This document shows, one piece after another, positions 1-5,121 of a DNA stretch of 5,121 nucleotides. This DNA is from Bacillota bacterium (GTDB lineage Bacteria > Bacillota_G > Limnochordia > DTU010), in NCBI GenBank assembly GCA_012799255.1, contig JAAZLQ010000396.1, positions 1-5,121 of the forward strand, given 5' to 3'. Position numbers and translations under genes: made by a program. Each line of letters opens with the position of its first letter. Position 1 is the first letter of the stretch. The notes below the pieces were generated by a model. It saw only the letters and a program-made list of their open reading frames with translations. It made no database searches and was not told the origin of the DNA.

Positions 1-12
1 ATATGATTTCAC

Positions 13-19
13 GGAGGGG
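13..19 (+). promoter_or_regulatory. possible ribosome binding site for the VapE-like gene
   Basis: GGAGGGG sits 9 bases before ATG 29 and is the only Shine-Dalgarno-like sequence before any gene start in the window. It supports ATG 29 as a true start. Because the same frame stays open upstream through this motif, it could instead be a chance run of Glu-Gly codons inside a longer gene. Confidence 0.4.
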
Positions 20-28
20 TCTGACATT

Positions 29-1351
29 ATGGAAACTGAAGAAGACCTTGAGTGGATGCAGGAATTGGAGATAGATTCTAAAGGCGGATATAAGCCAATA
101 GCACAAAATCTTAATCTCATTTTCTCCCATGACTCTCGTCTTCGGGGATTATTTAAACACAATGATTTCGACGGCAAGAAATATGTTTTTGGTACTTTAC
201 CTTGGAGGCGTGTTCCTTATCCCGAGCCTGTTAAGAATGTTGATTTTGCTGGCGTTAGAAATTACATAGAGATCATATACGGCATAACTGCTGCTAATAA
301 AATTGAAGACTCACTTGAACTAGAATTCGAAAAGAATCACTACCACCCTGTTCTTGACTATCTTAAATCATTAGACTGGGATGGCACACCGCGAATAGAT
401 AATCTTCTTATTCGCTATTTTGGGGCTAAAGATAACATATATAATAGGGAAGCAATCAGAAAAACCCTCGTTGGTGCTGTAGCTAGAGTGTTTACCCCTG
501 GTATCAAATTCGATCTCGTACTAACTCTTATAAGCACTACACAAGGAACAGGCAAAAGCTCTTTCTTTAGAGCTCTAGGAAAGAGTTGGTTTAGCGATAC
601 ATTCCTATCCGTTAACGGCAAAGATGCTTTTGAACAGTTACAAGGGACATGGATAATGGAGATGGCAGAACTTGCTGGTCTTAAGAAGGCAGACATCGAA
701 TCTATTAAGCATTTTATATCTAAACAAGAAGATATATTCCGCCCTGCTTATGCTAGAGTTTCAGAGACTTTCCCAAGACAATGCGTGTTTGTAGCTACTA
801 CAAATGAGAATGCTTTCCTCCGGGATCCTTCTGGCAATCGAAGGTTTATGCCCGTAGATATCTGGAACAAGAAACTTATCGACAACGAAGAACTAAAAGA
901 GTTTTTGACAAACGACTACGAGATAGATCAAGTGTGGGCAGAAGCTGTTCACCTCTTCAGAAAAGGAGAGAAACTCTATCTTAGTTCCGAGTCAGAAAAG
1001 ATCGCTACTGTAGAACAATCTATGCACAGCGAAGTTGACGAAAGGAGAGGAATTATAGAAGCTTATCTCGATCGTCTACTTCCGACCAACTGGGGTGATA
1101 TGGACATTTTTGAACGGAGGAATTATCTTGAAGACCCATTATCCCCGAATGGCGAAATACAAAGAGACTATGTGTGTGTTGCTGAGATATGGTGCGAGTG
1201 CTTAGGGAAAGCTAAAGAAGATATGGACCGTTATAAGACAAGGGAGATTAACGATATTCTACGAGGTCTTGATGGTTGGGAGCAAATAGGCACTACCCGC
1301 ACCTTCCCTTTATATGGTAAACAGAAATATTATGCAAGAAAGCTCGATTAA
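29..1351 (+). CDS. VapE/VirE-family P-loop ATPase, putative phage replicative helicase
   Basis: Seen: a 440-aa product with a P-loop at residues 169-178 (G173, T174, G175, K176, S177). It is followed by a Walker B-like stretch with E211 and E214 (209-214), a sensor-like TTNE (257-260), and a conserved FLRDPSGNRRF block (263-273) with probable Arg-finger residues. The C-terminal part (about 375-437) has the EIW...YG.Q.YY.R pattern usual in this family. Known: VapE (Pfam VirE) proteins are superfamily 3-like ATPases of phages and phage-related islands that probably unwind DNA during replication, often beside a primase. Odd: the first Gly of the classical GxxxxGKS is Thr (T170). The frame is open from base 2 to the ATG at 29, so this may be an internal Met of a longer protein whose N-terminal part (possibly a primase) lies outside the window. 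ATG 29 was chosen because a purine-rich GGAGGGG lies 9 bases upstream. The 3' end overlaps the next gene. Confidence 0.88.
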   Translation: METEEDLEWMQELEIDSKGGYKPIAQNLNLIFSHDSRLRGLFKHNDFDGKKYVFGTLPWRRVPYPEPVKNVDFAGVRNYIEIIYGITAANKIEDSLELEFEKNHYHPVLDYLKSLDWDGTPRIDNLLIRYFGAKDNIYNREAIRKTLVGAVARVFTPGIKFDLVLTLISTTQGTGKSSFFRALGKSWFSDTFLSVNGKDAFEQLQGTWIMEMAELAGLKKADIESIKHFISKQEDIFRPAYARVSETFPRQCVFVATTNENAFLRDPSGNRRFMPVDIWNKKLIDNEELKEFLTNDYEIDQVWAEAVHLFRKGEKLYLSSESEKIATVEQSMHSEVDERRGIIEAYLDRLLPTNWGDMDIFERRNYLEDPLSPNGEIQRDYVCVAEIWCECLGKAKEDMDRYKTREINDILRGLDGWEQIGTTRTFPLYGKQKYYARKLD

Positions 1352-1643
1352 GAAAATAGAATCTGAGAAACTGCTCGAGAAGAAGCTAAGAGAAACTATA
1401 GAATCCCGTACAGGGGGACTCTGTGTTAAGCTTCTTCCCCAAAACAACAGAGGATTTCCCGATAGACTATGCCTTCTCCCCGGAGGGATAGTGTTTTTTG
1501 TAGAGGTAAAAACTACAGGAAAGAAACCCACTCGCATTCAGCAAATCATACATGCTCAATTACAAAGACTTGGGTTTAGGGTTTACATTCTTGACTCATC
1601 CCAGATTATCGACGACATATTAAGATTCTACGGTTATGAATGA
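1332..1643 (+). CDS. stand-alone VRR-NUC domain nuclease
   Basis: Seen: a 103-aa protein with a charged N-terminal helix (E15 in the position of the family's leading acidic residue), then GFPDR with D44, a hydrophobic strand, and EVK with E58 and K60. A Q70/Q71 helix and a Gly-Phe-Arg-Val strand close the fold. These are the PD-(D/E)xK active-site residues (D, E, K) of the VRR-NUC family. Known: small stand-alone VRR-NUC proteins are common in phages and act as structure-specific or Holliday-junction-like endonucleases; the same fold forms the nuclease domain of FAN1. The gene overlaps the VapE-like gene by 20 bases and the helicase gene by 8 bases (ATGAATGA), so it is probably co-translated and works with them in recombination or replication-fork processing. 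An ATG at 1314 would add six residues (MVNRNI). I prefer 1332 because the overlap is smaller and the protein then begins near the conserved helix. Neither has a clear ribosome binding site. Confidence 0.85.
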   Translation: MQESSIKKIESEKLLEKKLRETIESRTGGLCVKLLPQNNRGFPDRLCLLPGGIVFFVEVKTTGKKPTRIQQIIHAQLQRLGFRVYILDSSQIIDDILRFYGYE

Positions 1644-3024
1644 GAGAGACCTTCACCCCTACCAAATAGAAGCAGTTGAGCATATTCTCAATCATACTCA
1701 TTGCGGTTTATTCCTAGAGATGGGTCTAGGCAAGACAGTGTCTACCCTCACGGCAATCAACAAACTTATGTATGAGGATCTCGAAATAAACAAGGTCCTC
1801 ATTATAGCTCCTAAACGTGTAGCTGAGAATGTGTGGGATGCTGAGATAAACAAATGGGATCATCTTCGTAATTTACGTATATCAAAAGTTACAGGGGATT
1901 ATAAATCTCGCGCATACGCTCTTAAAACCGATGCCGACATATATATCATTGGAAGAGACAATGTAGCGTGGTTATGTGACACGTATAGAGGTAAAAAGAT
2001 GCCTTTTGATATGTTGGTCATTGATGAGTTATCTTCTTTCAAGAACCCAAAGTCTATCCGTTTTAAATCTCTGAGGAAAATACAGCCTATCTTCTCACGA
2101 GTAGTAGGACTTACCGGTACTCCAGCTCCAAATGGATTAATCGATCTCTGGTCCCAAATATACCTTTTAGATAGGGGGGAAAGACTCGGTAAGTTTCTCA
2201 CAAGGTACAGAGACGAGTATTTCAAACCAGGAAAAAGAAATGGCGCTGTTATATACTCCTATGTGCTTCGTTCTGGTTCTGAAGAACGGATCCATGATAA
2301 GATAAAAGATATTTGTATGAGCATGAAAGCTAACGACTATCTTACTCTCCCGGAGAAAATGATAAACATAGTCCCGGTAGTCTTTGATGATAAACTTAAA
2401 CAAAGTTACAGAACATTTGAACAAGAACAGGTTTTAGCTTTAGTTAAAGACGGAGTAGAGATTACTGCTTTAAGTGCTGCAACTCTTTCAAATAAACTTC
2501 TTCAGTTTGCCAACGGTGCTATATATGATGAGAACCATATCGTCCATCAGGTTCACGACTTAAAGATAGAAGCAGTAAAGGAATTATTAGATGATGCTAA
2601 TGGAAATCCAGTTCTTATAGCATGGACCTATAGACATGATAGAGATCGACTCATGGATGCACTTAAGTCATATCGGCCCCGAGAGTTTAAAGATAGCAAA
2701 GATATAGAAGACTGGAATGAAGGCCTTATCCAGGTTATGCTCATGCATCCAGCATCAGGTGGGCATGGCCTAAATCTTCAAGCAGGGGGTCACATCATTA
2801 TCTGGTTCGGCCAAACTTGGTCCCTTGAATTAGAACAGCAGTTTAATGCTAGACTTCATAGGCAAGGGCAAGATAAACCTGTTATCATCAATAAGATAAT
2901 AGCAGTTGGGACAATGGATGAGGAAGTGGTTATGGCAATTAAAGATAAAGACAGTAGGCAAGACCGGCTCATGGAAGCAGTTCAAGCTCGCATAAAGAAG
3001 TATGCTAGCCTAGCACAAATTTAA
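1636..3024 (+). CDS. SNF2-family DEAD/DEAH-like helicase (phage type)
   Basis: Seen: a 462-aa superfamily 2 ATPase with all main motifs in order: Q-motif LHPYQ (6-10), Walker A MGLGKT (29-34), motif Ia VLIIAPKRV (54-62), Walker B DELS (130-133), motif III LTGTPAPN (159-166), motif V GGHGLN (375-380) and motif VI QFNARLHRQGQ (402-412) with its Arg residues. The Ala-Arg-X-His-Arg-X-Gly-Gln form of motif VI and the DE-x-S box are typical of SNF2/Rad54-like translocases rather than DEAD-box RNA helicases. Known: such compact proteins, without the extra domains of cellular SNF2 remodellers, are frequent in phage replication modules and are thought to move along duplex DNA during replication or recombination. 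The start overlaps the nuclease stop in ATGAATGA, which suggests translational coupling. The gene is intact, and a 60-base gap follows it. Confidence 0.92.
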   Translation: MNERDLHPYQIEAVEHILNHTHCGLFLEMGLGKTVSTLTAINKLMYEDLEINKVLIIAPKRVAENVWDAEINKWDHLRNLRISKVTGDYKSRAYALKTDADIYIIGRDNVAWLCDTYRGKKMPFDMLVIDELSSFKNPKSIRFKSLRKIQPIFSRVVGLTGTPAPNGLIDLWSQIYLLDRGERLGKFLTRYRDEYFKPGKRNGAVIYSYVLRSGSEERIHDKIKDICMSMKANDYLTLPEKMINIVPVVFDDKLKQSYRTFEQEQVLALVKDGVEITALSAATLSNKLLQFANGAIYDENHIVHQVHDLKIEAVKELLDDANGNPVLIAWTYRHDRDRLMDALKSYRPREFKDSKDIEDWNEGLIQVMLMHPASGGHGLNLQAGGHIIIWFGQTWSLELEQQFNARLHRQGQDKPVIINKIIAVGTMDEEVVMAIKDKDSRQDRLMEAVQARIKKYASLAQI

Positions 3025-3084
3025 GGAAATTATTTTCCAAGTGATTGGTTTTTGATTTATATTTGTAAGGTTAAATAATAAGGT
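3025..3084 (+). promoter_or_regulatory. intergenic gap with a possible promoter (TAnnTTTG type)
   Basis: This is the only intergenic space of any size between the replication block and the nucleotide block. It contains TATATTTG at 3058-3065, an exact match to the TAnnTTTG -7 element of Bacteroidota promoters. A near-match to the upstream TTTG element (TTTC, 3034-3037) lies 20 bases before it. Transcription would start about 10-15 bases before the ATG at 3085. A weak 5-bp hairpin (GGAAA 3025-3029 with TTTCC 3034-3038) overlaps the upstream element. In AT-rich DNA such a match can arise by chance, and the host is unknown. Confidence 0.28.
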
Positions 3085-3330
3085 ATGAGACTTAAGAAAG
3101 GAGACGTAATAAGGGAGACAGATTCAATATCATCTCTTTATTACACGGTGAAAAAGATAAAACTTGGTGTAGCTATAGCAGAGTGTACACATGAGGGCAA
3201 GAACTATAGCACTCTTTACCACGTAAGATATAGCGATCCCAATAGTATCATCCCCGTTTTAAATAGGATTCTGCCGACAGAGATTAAACTTTTAACCCGT
3301 ATCAATGAACATACTAAAGAAAGCAAATGA
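3085..3330 (+). CDS. hypothetical protein, 81 aa
   Basis: I do not recognise this protein. Seen: a small, basic, soluble product without signal peptide, membrane segment, cysteine cluster or nucleotide-binding motif. The first 50 residues alternate hydrophobic and charged residues, with a GDVIRE turn (6-11) and strands around YYTVKKI (19-25) and GVAIAEC (28-34). This suggests a small all-beta, barrel-like fold, followed by a helical C-terminal tail from about residue 52. The ATG follows an AAGG that is too close to be a normal ribosome binding site; another AAGG lies about 15 bases upstream. The last 26 bases overlap the next gene. As first gene after the gap, in front of nucleotide-metabolism genes, it may be a small early phage protein; its function is unknown. 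Intact frame, overlaps and orientation support it as a real gene. Confidence 0.65.
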   Translation: MRLKKGDVIRETDSISSLYYTVKKIKLGVAIAECTHEGKNYSTLYHVRYSDPNSIIPVLNRILPTEIKLLTRINEHTKESK

Positions 3331-3604
3331 GATTGTCAACCTTCGCTCAGAAGAGAAGGCAAGACAGTATGGCCCTTTCATAGCTTGTAATGCTAGAGCA
3401 GCAAGAATAGCTACTGAATTATGTGGCAAGGAGATAACGACTGAAGACATTTATAAATTTCAGATCGCACTAAAATTGGCAAGAGAAGCTTATTCGCACA
3501 AGGAAGATAATCTCCTTGATGCTGTAGCTTACATCGGTGCTTTAAACAACTTTTATAATAACGTTGAACCCGTGTTATTCGATGAGTCAGATATACAGCC
3601 ATGA
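3305..3604 (+). CDS. DUF6378-like phage protein, 99 aa
   Basis: Seen: an all-helical 99-aa product with R14, a Tyr-Gly-Pro turn (22-24), N29 and R31 in a helix, ITTED (44-48), then K57, R60 and KEDNLLDAVAYIG (66-78). This pattern (R...YGpf...N.ra...g..it..D.y..qiAlKlaR...KeDn.lDa.gY) matches what I know of the DUF6378 family, common in phages and without established function. The KEDNLLDA stretch resembles the second acidic helix (ExxD) of all-alpha NTP pyrophosphatases (MazG-like), so a nucleotide-related role is possible, but the first ExxE helix is not evident. The gene overlaps its upstream neighbour by 26 bases and the next gene by ATGA. No ribosome binding site is visible, so coupling to neighbouring translation is likely. 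The family call is by pattern memory only. Confidence 0.72.
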   Translation: MNILKKANEIVNLRSEEKARQYGPFIACNARAARIATELCGKEITTEDIYKFQIALKLAREAYSHKEDNLLDAVAYIGALNNFYNNVEPVLFDESDIQP

Positions 3605-4191
3605 ATACAGAAGACTATAAACCCTTATCTCCTCTTCCGCAATGGGATGATATTTTTGCTATGCAAGAGGAGCTTAAATATAAATATGAGCCAGAGGCAA
3701 GAGAGTTATTCCAGAACTTTGATCTTGACTATTACGAAGACCAGGAGTTATTCAAGAAATACTGTTGGAGAATAATTGAAGAGATCTCTGAGGCAGTTGA
3801 AGCAACTACTATTAGTCCAAGCAAAGAGCATGTAGAAGAGGAGCTTATCGATGCTTTGAATTTTACGATAGAGCTCATGCTTCTCAGTCGTCAGCCTTTG
3901 AACATGCTTACTTACAACCCGGATTTGAAAGTACGTGCACTTGGCTCTCCCTCCCATATTGCTGGGGAGGTAATAACATCCCTGGGTCTTGTAGCTAATC
4001 TTCTTAAGAACAGGCAATGGAGGAGATCCCAGTATTTAGTAGATATGTACATATTTGAAGAAAGATTCAGGGATTTTGCTCAATTATTCTATACCATCCT
4101 ACTGACCGTGTTTAAATCTGATGAACATATCAGGGAGGTATGGTCGCTCAAATACCAAGTCAACTTATTTAGAATTGAAACAAACTATTAA
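3601..4191 (+). CDS. dimeric dUTPase/dCTPase-like all-alpha NTP pyrophosphatase
   Basis: Seen: a helical 196-aa protein with two acidic metal-binding motifs, E61-x-x-E64 and E81-x-x-D84, set in EEISEAVEA and EEELIDALNF. After a long middle region it ends in K184, N188, R191 and Y196, the K..(V)N..R...Y signature at the C-terminus of dimeric dUTPases and T4-type dCTPase/dUTPase. Known: these Mg2+-dependent cytosolic enzymes split dUTP or dCTP to the monophosphate and pyrophosphate, keeping uracil (or, in T4, normal cytosine) out of phage DNA and feeding the thymidylate synthase or dCMP hydroxymethylase step. The gene begins in the ATGA overlap with the DUF6378-like gene and ends one base before the thymidylate synthase homologue, so product and user are encoded side by side. 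Substrate preference (dUTP or dCTP) cannot be read from the sequence; the neighbour makes dCTP worth testing. A relative such as MazG is less likely because of the C-terminal signature. Confidence 0.8.
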   Translation: MNTEDYKPLSPLPQWDDIFAMQEELKYKYEPEARELFQNFDLDYYEDQELFKKYCWRIIEEISEAVEATTISPSKEHVEEELIDALNFTIELMLLSRQPLNMLTYNPDLKVRALGSPSHIAGEVITSLGLVANLLKNRQWRRSQYLVDMYIFEERFRDFAQLFYTILLTVFKSDEHIREVWSLKYQVNLFRIETNY

Positions 4192-4192
4192 T

Positions 4193-4936
4193 ATGGCAAG
4201 AATTTTTAAAGACTGTTTTGAGATGGTGCGGGAGATAGACCGAGAACTTAAAGTTTCAGGCATAACCGTACCGGTGAAGCATTACCAGAACAAAGAGCTG
4301 AAAGGAGATGATAAGCTTACTAAAGAATTAGTAGGAGTTAATTTCATTATCTCTAAGCCTTGGATGGGAAAAAGGGAGATGCTCGATTTTCTTTTTAAGG
4401 ATGAAGCTCCTCAGATCGAAGAATACTGCAAACAAGAGATAGCAGATCGAGTAGACCGGAGAGGGCTTAATCCCGGTAACTCTTATAAAATAAGGATGGA
4501 CCTCTGGCAACAGCTCATGAGCAAGAATGACGGGGGTAAATTTGACTACACTTATTCCGAACGTATCAACTATCGGCGTCAACTTGGTTGTGCTATAGAA
4601 GCTCTCAAAGACGACATCCACACACGAAGGGCCATGGTTATGATATATAGCCCTGATGATACAATGAGTTCAGCTGGTTTTCAGACGCGCATACCTTGTT
4701 CCGTCTCTTACCAATTCCTTATTAGGAATAATAAGCTGATGATCCTTTATTACATTCGTTCTAATGATTATTTTAAACACTTCGCTATAGACATTTGGTT
4801 AACAGAGGCTATCCAGCACTATGTTCTCGAACAACTTCAGGATCAATACCCCGATTTAAGGGAAGGATCTTTGAACTATTACGCTGGAAGTTTGCATGCT
4901 TATCGCGGAGATATTAGCAAATGGGTAATATTCTAA
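4193..4936 (+). CDS. thymidylate synthase-superfamily enzyme, possible dCMP (hydroxy)methylase
   Basis: Seen: a 247-aa protein with TRR (R145, R146; the phosphate-binding pair donated by the other subunit in ThyA), catalytic Cys C169 in RIPCSVSYQF, R189-S190-N-D192, and H235-x-Y237 in GSLHAY, which contacts the sugar in ThyA. From C169 to D200 the protein aligns without gaps to E. coli ThyA C146-N177. The ThyA Asn177 position is Asp (D200), the His after the catalytic Cys is Ser (S170), and Gln165 is Ile (I188). Known: this Asn selects uracil, Asp at the position favours cytosine, and T4 dCMP hydroxymethylase carries Asp. The length is close to that T4 enzyme and slightly shorter than E. coli ThyA. 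Inference: a methylene-tetrahydrofolate-dependent dCMP methylase or hydroxymethylase, or a divergent TS-like enzyme; a standard ThyA is less likely. ATG 4193 follows the upstream stop by one base. An in-frame ATG at 4121 would add 24 unrelated residues inside the dUTPase-like gene and was rejected. Confidence 0.86.
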   Translation: MARIFKDCFEMVREIDRELKVSGITVPVKHYQNKELKGDDKLTKELVGVNFIISKPWMGKREMLDFLFKDEAPQIEEYCKQEIADRVDRRGLNPGNSYKIRMDLWQQLMSKNDGGKFDYTYSERINYRRQLGCAIEALKDDIHTRRAMVMIYSPDDTMSSAGFQTRIPCSVSYQFLIRNNKLMILYYIRSNDYFKHFAIDIWLTEAIQHYVLEQLQDQYPDLREGSLNYYAGSLHAYRGDISKWVIF

Positions 4937-4937
4937 G

Positions 4938-5121
4938 ATGAGAGAACGTAAGATAAAGGGCAAGATACTAGGGATCGAATATTTTCCGTATAAGATACTA
5001 GACGTTATGCGGGATGAAAAATACCTTGAGTTCTTCCTTTACCGTTTTAAAGTAGCAAGGGATTTAGCAATGAGCCAAGCTAAGAAATGCTCTTGGATCC
5101 CTATATATGCTAACAATCCTG
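4938..5121 (+). CDS. hypothetical protein, N-terminal part (runs off right edge)
   Basis: I do not recognise this gene. The frame opens with ATG one base after the stop of the thymidylate synthase homologue and stays open for 61 codons to the window end. The visible part starts with a basic stretch (MRERKIKGK), then an LGIEYFPYKILDVM segment, an aromatic-rich helix EFFLYRFKVARDLAMSQAKK (31-50) and CSWIPIYANNP (51-61). There is no P-loop near the N-terminus, which argues against a T4 gp1-like dNMP kinase as the next pathway step. No signal peptide is visible. Position and spacing suggest the same transcript and perhaps the same nucleotide pathway. No ribosome binding site is seen, so coupling to the upstream stop is likely. 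Confidence 0.65.
   Translation, partial: MRERKIKGKILGIEYFPYKILDVMRDEKYLEFFLYRFKVARDLAMSQAKKCSWIPIYANNP

Noticed and set aside
415..2424. Minus-strand open frames opposite the VapE-like, nuclease and helicase genes (e.g. 415-696, 1310-1537, 1899-2225)
   Set aside because: They lie fully opposite well-supported genes, have low-complexity or Ser/Leu-rich translations and show no recognisable motif.
1664..2583. Near-repeat ATAGAAGCAGT at about 1666 and 2572
   Set aside because: Both encode the common peptide IEAV within one gene; it is a short coding coincidence, not a DNA repeat.
3025..3038. Hairpin after the helicase gene as a transcription terminator
   Set aside because: The stem has only five pairs, mostly A-T, and no T-run directly follows; too weak to call a terminator.
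3052..3081. Sigma70-like promoter TTGATT-N18-TAATAA
   Set aside because: It would place the transcription start inside or after the ATG at 3085, and AT-rich DNA gives such matches easily.
4121..4192. Upstream in-frame ATG extending the thymidylate synthase homologue by 24 residues
   Set aside because: It lies within the dUTPase-like coding region, would create a 71-base overlap, and adds a sequence with no resemblance to the family; ATG 4193 gives a normal N-terminus.
1..5121. Avoidance of GATC or other restriction sites as a sign of host pressure
   Set aside because: GATC occurs about twenty times by eye, near what base composition predicts, so there is no visible avoidance and nothing to conclude.

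Overview
The window looks like part of the early (DNA replication and nucleotide metabolism) region of a tailed bacteriophage or prophage. All genes lie on the + strand and are packed with 1-base gaps or short overlaps. The DNA is moderately AT-rich. No structural, lysis or integration genes, RNA genes, CRISPR arrays or insertion sequences are visible. The host cannot be fixed from the sequence. Most start codons have no visible Shine-Dalgarno sequence, and the one real intergenic gap carries an exact TAnnTTTG motif. Both hint weakly at a Bacteroidota-like host, but the VapE / VRR-NUC / SNF2 gene order is also familiar from phages of Firmicutes.

Layout. Positions 1-3024 hold a replication/recombination block: a VapE-type P-loop ATPase (putative replicative helicase), a small stand-alone VRR-NUC nuclease, and a single-polypeptide SNF2-family helicase/translocase. 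A 60-base gap (3025-3084) follows. Positions 3085-4936 hold a nucleotide block: an unrecognised 81-aa protein, a DUF6378-like protein, an all-alpha dimeric dUTPase/dCTPase-type NTP pyrophosphatase, and a thymidylate synthase-superfamily enzyme. An unrecognised gene starts at 4938 and runs off the right edge. The left-hand gene may also run off the left edge, because its frame is open to the first bases.

The most interesting point is the thymidylate synthase homologue. It keeps the catalytic Cys and the phosphate-binding Arg residues, but has Asp (D200) where dUMP-specific enzymes have Asn (E. coli ThyA N177). It also lacks the His after the catalytic Cys. The Asn-to-Asp change is the known switch from dUMP to dCMP recognition and is found in T4-type dCMP hydroxymethylase. 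The gene just upstream belongs to the superfamily that includes both dimeric dUTPases and the T4 dCTPase/dUTPase. The pair could therefore be a dCTPase plus dCMP (hydroxy)methylase that supplies a modified cytosine nucleotide for phage DNA, rather than an ordinary dUTPase plus thymidylate synthase. This is inference from motifs, not proof.
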